From contig CACWJZ010000012.1 of the NCBI GenBank assembly GCA_902761365.1, positions 1 to 64,000 of the forward strand: a stretch of 64,000 bases of DNA. Direction: 5' to 3'. The DNA comes from an uncultured Eubacteriales bacterium (GTDB lineage: Bacteria; Bacillota; Clostridia; Christensenellales; CAG-138). Of this stretch, positions 24,153 through 33,279 are shown piece by piece (the stretch's first letter is position 1; the number at the start of each line of letters is the position of its first letter). The translations under genes were made by a program, and so were the position numbers. The notes below the pieces were generated by a model. That model had not been told where the DNA came from and searched no databases. It worked only from the letters and a program-made list of their open reading frames with translations.

Positions 24153-25710
24153 GACAAACCCTCCTGATCTCTTCTTCGCTCTGATGCTTGAGACCCAGCA
24201 TGTACTCGCCCATGATCTCGTCGTTGATGGATGAGGTGTCCTCAAAATACGCGGAGATCTGGCCCCCGTAGAAGACCATCAGGCTGTCGGAAAGCTCGAT
24301 GACCTCGTTGAGGTCCGCGGAGACCAGCAGCACCGCCGCCCCCGCCCGAGAGAGCTCCACCAGCTTCTTACGAATGAACTCCGTGGCGCCCACGTCGATG
24401 CCGCGGGTGGGCTGATCGGCGATGATAAGGATGGGATCGGAGGAGAACTCCCGGGCCACGACCACCTTCTGGATGTTGCCGCCGGAGAGCATCTTCACCT
24501 GCTGCTGGTTGGACTTGCAGAGCACGTCGAACTCGTCGATGAGCCGGTCGCTCTCCTGGTGGATGGCCCGCATGTTGAAGAGCGGACCGATATTGAACTT
24601 CTTCTTGTCGCACCGATCGGAGATCAAATTCTCCTCAATGGTTCCGTCCCCAGCGATGCCGTAGGTCATGCGGTCCTCGGGGATCAGGGACACGCCCATG
24701 GCCCGGATCCTGTCCTGATCCACGCCCAGGATGTTCTTGCCGTTGACCTCGGCGGTGCCGCCGTCGGGCTGGTTCAGATTGAAGAGCATCTCCACCAGCT
24801 CGGCCTGGCCGTTGCCTTCCACGCCGGCGATGCCCAATATCTCGCCCTTGCGCACCGCGAAGGAGACCTTGTTGAGCATCTTCCGGTTCCACTCGTTGGT
24901 GTATTCAAGGTCCTTCACCCGCAGCACCACATCCGTAGGCTGAGCCTGGTCCTTCTCCACGGAGAGGACCACGTCCCGGCCCACCATGAGGCGGGAGATC
25001 TCCTGCTCGGTGGTGTCCTTGGTGTCATAGACGCCCATGGACTTGCCGCCCCGGAGGATGGTCATGCGATCGGTGATCTCCTTGATCTCCTTGAGCTTGT
25101 GAGAGATGAAGATGATGGTGTAGCCCTGATTCTTGAGGTGGATCAGCTCCTTGAAGAGCTCCGCCGTCTCCTGGGTGGTGAGCACCGCAGTGGGCTCGTC
25201 CAGGATAAGGATCTTGGCGCCCCGGACCAGGGCCTTCAGGATCTCCACCTTCTGCTTCATGCCCACGGGGATGTCCATGACCTTGGCGTTGGCGTCCACG
25301 TGCAGGTTGTACTTCTTGGCGTACTCCTCCGTGATCTCCACGGCCTTCTTGTAGTCGATGAAGATCCCCTTGCGGGGCGGGATGCCCAAAACGATGTTCT
25401 CCGCCACGGTCAGGCTGGGCACCAGCATGAAGTGCTGATGGACCATGCCGATGCCGTGGGCGATGGCCACGGTGGGAGAAGTCAGGTGCACCTTTTCGCC
25501 GCGGACGTAGATCTCGCCCTCCGTGGGCTGTTCAAGACCGAAGAGCATCTTCATCAGGGTGGACTTGCCGGCGCCGTTCTCGCCCATGAGGGCGTGGATC
25601 TCGCCTTCCCGCACGTTGAAGTCCACGCTTTGGTTGGCGGCGATGCCGTTCGGATACACCTTGGTGATCCCCTTCATCTGAACCACATATTCGGTGTTGG
25701 TCTTTTCCAT
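24142..25710 (-). CDS. nucleoside ABC transporter ATP-binding protein (NupO/YufO-like)
   Basis: About 522 residues with two fused ATPase domains. Domain 1 has an intact Walker A (GENGAGKST) and Walker B (ILILDEPT). Domain 2 has a degenerate P-loop region (GVEGNGQAELVE) and an intact signature LSGGNIQKVVVAREF with IIADQPTRGID. Such asymmetry is normal for RbsA/NupO-type double ATPases. It powers the two permeases encoded just downstream. Confidence 0.92.
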   Translation of the reverse strand: MEKTNTEYVVQMKGITKVYPNGIAANQSVDFNVREGEIHALMGENGAGKSTLMKMLFGLEQPTEGEIYVRGEKVHLTSPTVAIAHGIGMVHQHFMLVPSLTVAENIVLGIPPRKGIFIDYKKAVEITEEYAKKYNLHVDANAKVMDIPVGMKQKVEILKALVRGAKILILDEPTAVLTTQETAELFKELIHLKNQGYTIIFISHKLKEIKEITDRMTILRGGKSMGVYDTKDTTEQEISRLMVGRDVVLSVEKDQAQPTDVVLRVKDLEYTNEWNRKMLNKVSFAVRKGEILGIAGVEGNGQAELVEMLFNLNQPDGGTAEVNGKNILGVDQDRIRAMGVSLIPEDRMTYGIAGDGTIEENLISDRCDKKKFNIGPLFNMRAIHQESDRLIDEFDVLCKSNQQQVKMLSGGNIQKVVVAREFSSDPILIIADQPTRGIDVGATEFIRKKLVELSRAGAAVLLVSADLNEVIELSDSLMVFYGGQISAYFEDTSSINDEIMGEYMLGLKHQSEEEIRRVCHEG

Positions 25711-25764
25711 ACTGCAAAACTCCCCTATTCGTTTGTCAGTGGGTCCAGCTTTGATTAAAAATGA

Positions 25765-25788
25765 GGGGGAGCATTTGCTCCCCCTTTT
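25765..25788 (-). terminator. intra-operon hairpin between binding protein and ATPase
   Basis: Near-perfect stem of GGGGGAGC and GCTCCCCC with an AT-rich loop; on the minus strand TCATTTTTAATC follows. Such a partial terminator after the binding-protein gene is commonly used to make more binding protein than ATPase. Confidence 0.7.
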
Positions 25789-25834
25789 CGGATGTGATTC
25801 TCGTTGGAGCGCGATCCGTTTTGTGGACGCCAAC

Positions 25835-26968
25835 TTACGGCATCATGGAATCACGCAGGGCCTCGGCGCCCTTGGAGGTGTCGCCGATGGCGGAGGGCAC
25901 GGTGATCTTGCCGGAGGCAACGGCTTCCTGAGCCGCCTTCACCGCATCCTGCACGGCCTGGGGCGCGATGGCGGCGAAGTTCTTGTCGGTCACGATGCCG
26001 ACGCCGCCCTCGTTGAGGCCCAGGTTGACTTCGGTGCCCCAGTGCTCACGGCCTGCATCCAGCTCGTCGATGAGCCAGACCAGGGAGTTGCCCACGTTCT
26101 TGAGGCCGGAGGTCAGGCAGACGGCGCGCTGGTCGGCGGGCAGAGTCAGCTCCTGATCGGAATCGACGCCGATGAACCAGGCCTTGCCGGTTTCGGCAGC
26201 CGCCTCGGCAGCGCCGTTGCCGGACAGACCGGCCACGCCCCAGATGAGGTCAGCGCCGTTGTCGTTGATCATGGAGAGGGCCATCTCCTTGGCGGTGGCA
26301 GTGTCCACGTAGGAGTTGACGTACCGGGTATCCACCTTGACTTCAGGATCGGTGTCCTGAATGCCCTTGAGGAAGCCATAGAGGAAGTCGTTGATGACGG
26401 GGGAATCCACGCCGCCCACGAAGCCGACGACCTTCTTGTCGTTGATGTTGGCCACGGAGGTCTGCGAGGTCATGGAAGCGGCGAACACACCGATGAGGTA
26501 ACCCATGTCGTTCTGACGATAGGTGATGTTCACCACGTTCTTGTTCTCGCCCACGTAGGTGCTGTCATCATAGATGGCGAACTTCTGATCGGGGTACTTG
26601 GTGGCGACTTCCTTCAGGTAGTCAGGCATCTGATAGGTGCCGCAGACGATCAGATCGTACTCACCGGAGCCAGCGACCTCATAGAGGGTCTCCAGCCACT
26701 TAGGCTGATCTTCGTCGGTGCCGCCCATCTCGATGGTCTTATGCTTGATGCGGCCCGCTTCTTCCAGAGCCTTCAGGCCGGACTCGGCGGAATCGAAGAA
26801 GGATTTATCACCCAGGTTGCCGTTGACCAGGTGGACGACGTTGTAGACCTTCTTGGTCTCGGCCGCGGGCTCGGTCTTGGGCTCTTCTGTCTTAGTTTCA
26901 GTCTTCTTGCAGGCTACGATGGAGAGGACCATCAGCAGGCACAGCACGATAGCGATGTACTTTTTCAT
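25835..26968 (-). CDS. BMP family nucleoside-binding lipoprotein
   Basis: 377 residues. The signal peptide ends in the lipobox LSIVAC, then an acidic/Lys linker and the BMP fold (VVHLVNGNLGDKSFFDSAESG, GVAGLSGNGAAEAA, WFIGVDSDQ). This is the surface receptor of the transporter encoded by the next three genes. The PnrA/BmpA family binds purine and pyrimidine nucleosides, and the two hydrolases in the operon fit that. It is the first gene behind the promoter at 27034-27062. Confidence 0.93.
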   Translation of the reverse strand: MKKYIAIVLCLLMVLSIVACKKTETKTEEPKTEPAAETKKVYNVVHLVNGNLGDKSFFDSAESGLKALEEAGRIKHKTIEMGGTDEDQPKWLETLYEVAGSGEYDLIVCGTYQMPDYLKEVATKYPDQKFAIYDDSTYVGENKNVVNITYRQNDMGYLIGVFAASMTSQTSVANINDKKVVGFVGGVDSPVINDFLYGFLKGIQDTDPEVKVDTRYVNSYVDTATAKEMALSMINDNGADLIWGVAGLSGNGAAEAAAETGKAWFIGVDSDQELTLPADQRAVCLTSGLKNVGNSLVWLIDELDAGREHWGTEVNLGLNEGGVGIVTDKNFAAIAPQAVQDAVKAAQEAVASGKITVPSAIGDTSKGAEALRDSMMP

Positions 26969-27033
26969 TCCTTTTTCCTTTCTCTTTGTTGTATTATGCG
27001 GCGGGCTGTTTCAGCTCACCACATATCAAGTGA

Positions 27034-27062
27034 ATCATACCACAACCGACCGATGTAGTCAA
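27034..27062 (-). promoter_or_regulatory. sigma-A promoter of the nucleoside operon
   Basis: Minus strand: TTGACT (27062-27057), 17-bp spacer, TATGAT (27039-27034). The -35 box overlaps the stop codon (27061-27059) of the upstream membrane protein gene. Confidence 0.8.
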
Positions 27063-27769
27063 CTGTTCTCCCCTATATATCCCTCCGGGTCCTCGCTGGC
27101 CCAGCGGGTGAACGCGCGCCTTCTTTTGCGCAAAAAGACGACCAGGATCGCGCCTAGAACCAGCAGTATGATCCCCAGGACCAGCAGCACCGTCACGCCG
27201 ATGCTGTACCGCCCTTCCCGGGCAGAAACCGCCTTAGCGCCCTGGGCAAAACCCGCCCCGAAGGCGTCGGCATAGGTCTCATTGGCAGGGTCGGCGTAGG
27301 CTTTTTCGATGGCAGTCAGGAGCTGGGACACGTCCTCGTCGGTGAGGGCGCTCTCCGCCCCGGCCTCAGCGGCCAGGTAGTAGGTGCCCTCCTCCCACTC
27401 GTCGTAGACCACCAGCAGATGGTCCCCCTCGGCGAACAGGGCCTCGTACTGCTCTCGGGCGAAGAGGTCCAACTCCTTCGGCTCGACGCCGCTCAGGAGG
27501 GACAGGTAGGGCCTGGTCCCTGCCCGCTTCTCGAAGGCCTTCATGCCCCTGACCAGGGCCCTGTCATTGGGGATGAGCCCCAGATCGTCGGCGTACCAGC
27601 CCCCGTCCCACAAGGCGTCGCCCGCCAGGGGCGCAGCCTCCTCCGGATCCGGGCGCAGCAACAGGATCAGGGCCGCCGTCACCGCCGCCACCGCCACCAG
27701 GAAGAGCCCCAGCAGGCGGATCAGGCGGGCGCGCTGCCGCTTCTTTTTCCGAGCACTTCGTTTCGACAT
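27059..27769 (-). CDS. TPM-domain-like membrane protein
   Basis: 236 residues: a very basic N-terminus (RSARKKKRQRARLIR), one membrane segment (about 18-39), an extracytoplasmic domain of about 130 residues, a second segment near 195-215 and a basic tail. The middle domain (LGLIPNDRALVRGMKAFEKR, DHLLVVYDE, TDEDVSQLLTAIEKAY) resembles TPM-type domains, which occur in photosystem repair and in many bacterial surface proteins. It lies 4 bases after the AEC transporter gene, so they are co-transcribed. Function unknown. Confidence 0.72.
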   Translation of the reverse strand: MSKRSARKKKRQRARLIRLLGLFLVAVAAVTAALILLLRPDPEEAAPLAGDALWDGGWYADDLGLIPNDRALVRGMKAFEKRAGTRPYLSLLSGVEPKELDLFAREQYEALFAEGDHLLVVYDEWEEGTYYLAAEAGAESALTDEDVSQLLTAIEKAYADPANETYADAFGAGFAQGAKAVSAREGRYSIGVTVLLVLGIILLVLGAILVVFLRKRRRAFTRWASEDPEGYIGENS

Positions 27770-27773
27770 GGGT

Positions 27774-28700
27774 CTATACCGCTCCCATCAACAGATTCAG
27801 CAACAGGTACACCAGAGGCGTGGTCACCACAGATAGCACGGAGGTCAGAGCCAGGCACTCCCCGGCCAGGATGCTGTTCTTGCCGTACCGGATGCAGAGC
27901 ATCAGGGGGATGCTCCCGGCGGAGAACCCGGAGGACAGGACCACGATGGTGATGAGCCGGGGGTCCACCGGCAGCCAGAAGAGCAGCAGGGCCACCGCCG
28001 CAGGCAGCAGCAGCATCCGCAGGAAGGAGATCTTGTACACCATCAGGTCTTTGAGCCCCCGGCCAAGGTCCGCCCGGGCCACCACGGCCCCGGAGATCAG
28101 CATGGCGAGCGGGGTATGCATGGCGCACAGCTGGTTGAGGGGCGCGGCTACGACCTCCGGCACCAGCAGCCCCAGGGAGAAGCACACGAGACCCACGGCG
28201 ATGGCGATGAGGGCGGGGCTCAGCAGCCGCTTCCCGGTATCGCGCAGATGCCCATGGTCCCCGGACATGACGATGATGCCGTAGGTCCAGATCAGCACGT
28301 TGAACACGGTGATCATGGTGGTGAGGAAGAACACGCCCTCGGTGCCGTAGATGCCCGAGATGAGGGGGATGCCCATGAAGCCCACGTTGGGGAAGGCGCA
28401 CACGATCAAACCTACCTCCCGATCCCGGCTGCCCTTGGGGAAGAACAGATGGGAGATCAGGATCATGGCCAGGAAGGCGGCCGCCGCCAGGGCAAAGCAA
28501 ATGAGGAAATCCCGCAGGAGCCCCCGATCGAAGGCCCGCTGATAGGCCATGAACAGGTACACCGGCTGGATCACCTTCAGCAGCAGGTCCGTCAGCTTCT
28601 TCTCCGCCCCCTCGTCGATGAGGCCCAGCTTGCTGCACAGGAAGCCTATGGCCAGCAGGATCAGCAGGCCCAGCACGGTTTTCAGTATGGTCAGGATCAT
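27774..28700 (-). CDS. AEC (auxin efflux carrier) family transporter
   Basis: About 308 residues with around ten hydrophobic segments. The N-terminus MILTILKTVLGLLILLAIGF with GAEKKLTDLLLKVIQPVYLF, and the mid part FPNVGFMGIPLISGIYG, are family hallmarks. These carriers export or import organic anions such as malate. ATG 28700 follows AGGAAAGG and fits the membrane topology. Confidence 0.9.
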   Translation of the reverse strand: MILTILKTVLGLLILLAIGFLCSKLGLIDEGAEKKLTDLLLKVIQPVYLFMAYQRAFDRGLLRDFLICFALAAAAFLAMILISHLFFPKGSRDREVGLIVCAFPNVGFMGIPLISGIYGTEGVFFLTTMITVFNVLIWTYGIIVMSGDHGHLRDTGKRLLSPALIAIAVGLVCFSLGLLVPEVVAAPLNQLCAMHTPLAMLISGAVVARADLGRGLKDLMVYKISFLRMLLLPAAVALLLFWLPVDPRLITIVVLSSGFSAGSIPLMLCIRYGKNSILAGECLALTSVLSVVTTPLVYLLLNLLMGAV

Positions 28701-28733
28701 AGATACAGCAACCTTTCCTCCGGGTGTACCCCC

Positions 28734-28762
28734 AGTGTAAAGCCTCCTCCCCCTTCCGTCAA
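28734..28762 (-). promoter_or_regulatory. sigma-A promoter of the AEC transporter operon
   Basis: Minus strand: TTGACG (28762-28757), 17-bp spacer, TACACT (28739-28734). Confidence 0.7.
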
Positions 28763-28845
28763 CAAAACTTTGCATGAATACCCATCTGATTTCACAATGG
28801 GTTCAAAATGATGCGCCATACTGGAGCCATCAAACGAGGAATGGG

Positions 28846-29280
28846 ATGAGGAGCATGAAGGAACGTTTGCGCAGGTTCATGGAGGGCCGCTACGGAGCCG
28901 ACGAGCTGAACCGGTTTTTGACCATCTGCGGCTGGGTGCTGCTGCTGGTAGGATTCGTGCTGTCGGGGATCGACAACAAGGCCACCCTGGCTGTGGGCTC
29001 AGTGCTGGTGGGCCTGTCCTGGGCCTTCCTCGTCCTCAGCGTGTTTCGGACCCTGTCGAAGAAGACCGGGCAGCGGGCCGCGGAGAACTACAAATACTTC
29101 GTCTATAAGAACAAGGTCCTGGGCTGGTTCCGCACCCGCAAGATCCGCTGGCAGGATCGGAAGGTCCACCGGTACTTCCGCTGCCCCCAGTGCCACGCCA
29201 CCGTCCGGGTGCCCAAGGGCAAGGGCAAGATCCGCATCACCTGCCCCCATTGCAAACACCAGTTCGTGAAAAAGACCTAA
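28846..29280 (+). CDS. two-helix membrane protein with C-terminal zinc ribbon
   Basis: About 144 residues. A basic start (KERLRRFMEGRYGADELNRF) is followed by two membrane segments (about 24-62). A cytoplasmic tail ends in a zinc ribbon: CPQC and CPHC pairs separated by a basic VRVPKGKGKIRIT stretch. ATG 28846 has GAGGA 5 bases upstream; ATG 28855 is too close to its Shine-Dalgarno sequence. Similar small proteins are common in Clostridia next to unrelated genes; function unknown. Confidence 0.75.
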   Translation: MRSMKERLRRFMEGRYGADELNRFLTICGWVLLLVGFVLSGIDNKATLAVGSVLVGLSWAFLVLSVFRTLSKKTGQRAAENYKYFVYKNKVLGWFRTRKIRWQDRKVHRYFRCPQCHATVRVPKGKGKIRITCPHCKHQFVKKT

Positions 29281-29308
29281 TGCCCTCAGGGCAGATCATT
29301 GGATGATT

Positions 29309-29324
29309 TGACGCTATCGCGTCA
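29309..29324. terminator. small hairpin between convergent genes
   Basis: TGACGC, loop TATC, GCGTCA, followed by TTTC. It overlaps the stop codon of the leftward TfoX gene and follows the stop of the rightward zinc-ribbon gene by 28 bases. A second mini-hairpin (TGCCC/GGGCA) lies just before it. Confidence 0.45.
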
Positions 29325-29618
29325 TTTCACTTCCCCCGCTATCCCCTCCAGCAGTTCCCGCAGGAGGGGTTTGTTGTCCGTCTCCGTCACCAGCAGCATG
29401 GGCTTGGCCCCCGGATAGGGTTCCTCCCGGGGCGCGTCGGGAAGCAGGGCGCAGGCGGACTTCGTGGGCTTCACCAACAGCCTGTCGTCGTAGACGCCGC
29501 CCACCAGCTTGCCCCGGCAGTAGATAAGGTACTCCCCCATCATGGGCCGATACCGCAGGCCCTCCACCTCCGACAGCTGCTCCAAAACATATTCCAAATA
29601 TTCCTTGCTGGATGCCAT
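29322..29618 (-). CDS. TfoX N-terminal domain protein
   Basis: 98 residues. The pattern of an N-terminal YLEYVLEQLSEVEGLRYRPM, the GEYLIYCRGKLVGGVYDDRLLVKPT core and the GAKPMLLV segment is the TfoX/Sxy N-terminal domain, here without the C-terminal half found in competence regulators. It is the last gene of a tight leftward set with an AlkD-like protein (1-base gap) and a GyrI-like protein. Role unclear; such stand-alone domains often travel with AlkD. Confidence 0.87.
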   Translation of the reverse strand: MASSKEYLEYVLEQLSEVEGLRYRPMMGEYLIYCRGKLVGGVYDDRLLVKPTKSACALLPDAPREEPYPGAKPMLLVTETDNKPLLRELLEGIAGEVK

Positions 29619-29619
29619 A

Positions 29620-30312
29620 TCATCTGCTCCTTTTCCGAAGGCGTTTCAAATTCGCCTTCCGTTCGTCCGTGATCCGATAGCTCTCCACCGCCTTTTGGAT
29701 GGCCTTGTTGTGGGTCCAGGGGTCCAGGGCGCCGCCCTCCAGATAGGACACCGCGGCCTCATACTGCTTGGCGAGGGCCGTGGCGAAGTACCAGGCCCGC
29801 ATCATGTTCACGTAGTACTCCTCCGAGCGAAGGTCCGCCACCCAGGAAAGATAGGCAGGATCGAAGTCCTCCTCCAGGTAGTGCTGCATCAGCATCCCCA
29901 CCCCGAAGCGTACGGGGTAGGTCGCCCCGGAGGCCATCCACCTTTGGATGCTGGGCAGCAGCTCTCGCCGATGCTTTTTGAAGCATTTGGGGGAGAGCTG
30001 GTCCGAGGTGGCCCAGTTGTCCACGTAGGGCAAAAACCGCTCCACCTCCATAAGGCACCGGTCGAAATCCTTCATTTCGGAGAGGATGAAGGCGTGCAGC
30101 TGATCCTCGTCGAAGTACCGGTGGGGCAGGGCGTGCAGAAACGCCTCCCCGTCGGGCCTCTTCCCCACCTCCTTGGCCAGCGCGCGCAGGGCCGGGGTCC
30201 GCACGCCGATCATGCGCTCCGGAGCCACGGTGGGGATGATCTTTGCCTGAAGGGTTCGATAGCCCTCGTCCCGAAGTTGAAAAAGCGATCGTTCGATGTC
30301 TTCCATACTCAT
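29620..30312 (-). CDS. AlkD-like DNA alkylation repair protein
   Basis: 230 residues of HEAT-like helices. The N-terminal segment IPTVAPERMIGVRTPALRALAKEV and the later VDNWATSDQLSPKCF are conserved in this AlkD-related group; AlkD glycosylases remove alkylated purines without base flipping. It lies 1 base from both neighbours. The specific lesion is not readable, and some members of the family have lost activity. Confidence 0.85.
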   Translation of the reverse strand: MSMEDIERSLFQLRDEGYRTLQAKIIPTVAPERMIGVRTPALRALAKEVGKRPDGEAFLHALPHRYFDEDQLHAFILSEMKDFDRCLMEVERFLPYVDNWATSDQLSPKCFKKHRRELLPSIQRWMASGATYPVRFGVGMLMQHYLEEDFDPAYLSWVADLRSEEYYVNMMRAWYFATALAKQYEAAVSYLEGGALDPWTHNKAIQKAVESYRITDERKANLKRLRKRSR

Positions 30313-30313
30313 G

Positions 30314-30946
30314 TCATGCCCTCCGGATGGGATGCCGGATCACGGTCTTCAGCTTGGCAGGGTCCCCCCGGCGGGGGTCGCTGAGGTAGATCTCATGGTG
30401 AAGGCGAACATCGGAAAAGTCCGGCGCATACCCCTGCTCCGCGCAGAAGCGGTGCATCCGCGCCACAGTGACGGGCTCCAGATCGTAGGGCCCTATATGC
30501 ATGCACTGGACGCACAGGCCCTCGTCCACGGTCAGCAGCTCCACGGGGCTGAAGTCCAGCTTCTTCTTTTGGGTGGCCGTGTCCACCGCCCAGCGGAAGT
30601 CCTGCTCCCCTACGAAGTCGGGGAGCCGGATCACACTGATCCATCGAAAGTCCCCCTTGCGGGCATAGTCCACGCCCTGCACGCCCTCCTGGAACCAGAA
30701 CCCTTCGAGGGGCGGCACGGCGTACTCGAAGTAACCGTCGATCCTGTGCCCCGTCTTGTAGCTCATTTTCAGGGTGTACGCCACCCCGTACAGCAGGTTC
30801 AGGGCGTGCTGATATGCCCCTTCGGACTCGTTGGGGTCCCCCGCCCCGCGCACGGCGATGAACCGCATGGGCGGGACCGTCACGATGGACGGGACCGTCT
30901 TGGGCTGATATAGGTCCTTGTACTCCTTTTTGAAATCGAACGCCAT
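30314..30946 (-). CDS. GyrI-like small-molecule-binding domain protein
   Basis: 210 residues. The N-terminus FKKEYKDLYQPKTVPSIVTV followed by PPMRFIAVRGAGDPNESEGA is typical of the GyrI-like (SOUL/Rob C-terminal) group of about this length. No DNA-binding domain is present. First gene of the GyrI-AlkD-TfoX trio. Its ribosome binding site (AGGAGG) begins directly after the T-run of the terminator behind the NlpC/P60 gene, leaving no room for a separate promoter downstream of that hairpin. Confidence 0.85.
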   Translation of the reverse strand: MAFDFKKEYKDLYQPKTVPSIVTVPPMRFIAVRGAGDPNESEGAYQHALNLLYGVAYTLKMSYKTGHRIDGYFEYAVPPLEGFWFQEGVQGVDYARKGDFRWISVIRLPDFVGEQDFRWAVDTATQKKKLDFSPVELLTVDEGLCVQCMHIGPYDLEPVTVARMHRFCAEQGYAPDFSDVRLHHEIYLSDPRRGDPAKLKTVIRHPIRRA

Positions 30947-30960
30947 GCACGCCTCCTATA

Positions 30961-30992
30961 AAAAGGGCGTCGGGAAGCTGCTCCCCGACGCC
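30961..30992 (-). terminator. terminator after the NlpC/P60 gene
   Basis: Minus strand: GGCGTCGGG, loop, CCCGACGCC (9-bp arms, 30992-30984 and 30974-30966), then CTTTTTAT. It stands between the NlpC/P60 stop (31006) and the next gene start (30946). Confidence 0.85.
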
Positions 30993-31005
30993 TTGAGTTG
31001 TTCCG

Positions 31006-33105
31006 TTATTTGTAGATCCGATAGGCCATCAAAAAGTGCTGCTTCCAATAGCTGCCGGAGAGGACGGAGTTGGTGATGCGCACCTGGCCCGCACCGGAGC
31101 TGGCGTCGATCATCCTACCGCCGCCCAGATAGATGCCCACGTGGCCCGTGGCCATGGAGTTGCCCTTGAACACCAGGATGTCGCCCCGCTGGATCTGGCT
31201 CATGCTGTTGATCCGAGGGAAGCGGCTGGTGCTCCGCCATCCGATGCTGGTCATATAACCGCCGCTGAAACCTGCCTGCTTCATGCACCAGTAGACGAAG
31301 CCGGAGCAGTCGAACTTGTTGGGGCCCTTGGCGCCGCCCACATAGGGGCAGCCCAGCTTGCTTTGCGCGATGGCGATCAACTTCTCCACGCCCCTCTTGG
31401 CGGGATTCACCGTGGCGGTCGGCTTGGTGGTGGGCTTGTTGGTGGCCTTCTTCGTGGCCTTGGGCGTGGTTTTTGGGGTCTTGCCCGGCTTCTCCGTGGT
31501 TTTCTTCGTGGCCTTGGGCGTGGCCTTGCCCGGCTTCTGGGTGGTCTTCTTGGTAGCCTTAGGGGTCGCCTTGGGCTTGCTGGTAGTCCTGGAGGATTCC
31601 TTTTCTTCCTTCGCCGGGGCCTTGGCCTTCCTGGCGTCCTTGCTGTTCAGCTTCTCCAGGGTCTTGGCGCCCACGGTGCCGTCGTCGTCCAGGCCGTTGC
31701 GCTTCTGAAACTCCTCCACGGCCTCCTCGGTGGAATCGCCATAATAGCCGTCCACCTGGGAATTGCTGGTGAGATACCCCAGGGACTTCAGCTTCTTCTG
31801 GACCGCCTTCACGTCCGACCCCTTCATGCCCAGGGACAGGGTGTAGGCCTTGGCGTTCCTGTCGTCCATAGCACTCATGGTGGTGGGACCGAGGCACCCG
31901 TCGGGGGTCAGGTCGTTATTGTCTTGGAACTTGCGGATGGCGTTGATGGTGGCCTCGTCCATCTTGCCCTTGACCTTGTAGTTGTTGGCCAGATATCCCA
32001 GCTTCTTGAGCCGCTCCTGATAGGTGGCGATGGTGGCGTCCGTATCGCCCTTCTTGAAGAAGTTGCCCACCACCTCGTCGGCATAGAGGATCTCCAATGT
32101 CTCATGGCCCACCATACCGTCGCTGGCAAGGCCGTTGGCCTTCTGGAAGTCGGCCACGGCATCGGTGGTCTTCTCGCCATAGGTACCGGTGATAAAGTTC
32201 TTGCCCAGGTACCCGAGCTCGTAGAGGCGGGTCTGGACGCCCTCCACGTCGTCACCCTCGTCCCCGTCCTGCATGACGCAGGCCTCCACGCCTTCGTTCA
32301 TGAGCAGGAACCAGGTGCCCTCGCCCAATTCGCCGGTGCCCTGGATGTCGTTATGCTTCTGGAAGCGGATGAGGGCCGCCTCGGTGATGCTGCCGAAGTG
32401 CTCTGTGGGCTCGTCGCTGTCCATGTAGCCCAGCTCCATGAGCCGGGTCTGAACGATGGCCACGGTGGGGGAATCGTCCCCCTTCTTCAATATCTTGTTC
32501 TGCAGGGGCTCCGGGACGGGCGTGGGCGAGGCGGGCGCCTTGGGCGCCTCCGTCTCGGTGAGCACGGGCAGGGTGTTGTCCAAGTCCCGGGCAGCCTCCG
32601 CGTTCCGCATGGCCGTGCGGGACACGTGGGCGCTGACCATCAAAGCGATGAGCAGCAGCACCAGCGAGACGCTGACCGCACCGATGCCGATTTGCATGGC
32701 CTTGTTGAGGCTCTTGAAGCGGGTGGCCAGATATCCGGCCCCCGCCTTGACCTTGTCTCCCAGGAAGATGAGGCCCGGCTTCATCCACTGCCACAGCTTG
32801 TGGAACAACGGTCTCACCACCTTCCACACGGCCCGGGCGGCTGCCGCCACGGCGTGAGCGATCTTTTTGCAGACGGGGCTGATCACCGTCCAAATCTTCA
32901 GGAAGAAGGCGGCCACAGCATCGAAAGCAAACCGAACGCTCCGGCAAAAGGCGTTCCGACCTTGAATGAACCGGGCCCGGGCGGGCTCGGTCCTCTGGTA
33001 CATCGTGCGCAGGAAGCGGCGCAAGCCATCCAGGGGCTGTTTTTGTTCGCCCTCGGGGTTGCCTTCCGGCTCAATGATGGGATTTTCCTTGGTTTCCTGG
33101 TCCAT
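31006..33105 (-). CDS. membrane-anchored NlpC/P60 peptidoglycan hydrolase with four PG-binding domains
   Basis: About 699 residues. A cytoplasmic, mildly basic region of about 130 residues precedes one membrane segment (IGIGAVSVSLVLLLIALMVS). Four peptidoglycan-binding type 1 domains follow, each with a VQTRLxELGY-like start and AxxxFQKxNGL-like end. A Lys/Thr/Pro-rich linker with repeated KATKKTTxKPGK units leads to the NlpC/P60 domain. The nucleophile Cys is in KFDCSGFVYW and the His in ATGHVGIYLGGGRMIDASSG. It cleaves peptide stems of the cell wall. ATG 33105 is preferred because earlier ATGs lie too near the promoter. Confidence 0.92.
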   Translation of the reverse strand: MDQETKENPIIEPEGNPEGEQKQPLDGLRRFLRTMYQRTEPARARFIQGRNAFCRSVRFAFDAVAAFFLKIWTVISPVCKKIAHAVAAAARAVWKVVRPLFHKLWQWMKPGLIFLGDKVKAGAGYLATRFKSLNKAMQIGIGAVSVSLVLLLIALMVSAHVSRTAMRNAEAARDLDNTLPVLTETEAPKAPASPTPVPEPLQNKILKKGDDSPTVAIVQTRLMELGYMDSDEPTEHFGSITEAALIRFQKHNDIQGTGELGEGTWFLLMNEGVEACVMQDGDEGDDVEGVQTRLYELGYLGKNFITGTYGEKTTDAVADFQKANGLASDGMVGHETLEILYADEVVGNFFKKGDTDATIATYQERLKKLGYLANNYKVKGKMDEATINAIRKFQDNNDLTPDGCLGPTTMSAMDDRNAKAYTLSLGMKGSDVKAVQKKLKSLGYLTSNSQVDGYYGDSTEEAVEEFQKRNGLDDDGTVGAKTLEKLNSKDARKAKAPAKEEKESSRTTSKPKATPKATKKTTQKPGKATPKATKKTTEKPGKTPKTTPKATKKATNKPTTKPTATVNPAKRGVEKLIAIAQSKLGCPYVGGAKGPNKFDCSGFVYWCMKQAGFSGGYMTSIGWRSTSRFPRINSMSQIQRGDILVFKGNSMATGHVGIYLGGGRMIDASSGAGQVRITNSVLSGSYWKQHFLMAYRIYK

Positions 33106-33146
33106 TCCGCATATACCTCTATGGATACCCATTTTTTGATACACCA

Positions 33147-33175
33147 ATTTTACCTGAGCCGACCGTTTTTTTCAA
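33147..33175 (-). promoter_or_regulatory. sigma-A promoter of the NlpC/P60 gene
   Basis: Minus strand: TTGAAA (33175-33170), 17-bp spacer, TAAAAT (33152-33147). Transcription would begin near 33140, which supports ATG 33105 as the start codon. Confidence 0.7.
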
Positions 33176-33279
33176 CCGTCAACCGGCTCCAAGGTGCGAA
33201 AAAAACGTGTCTTATCTGTAAACTCTATGCCTCTTCCGGAGGCGAATTGGGACATTTTGGTAGAAAACTGGGGAAATAA

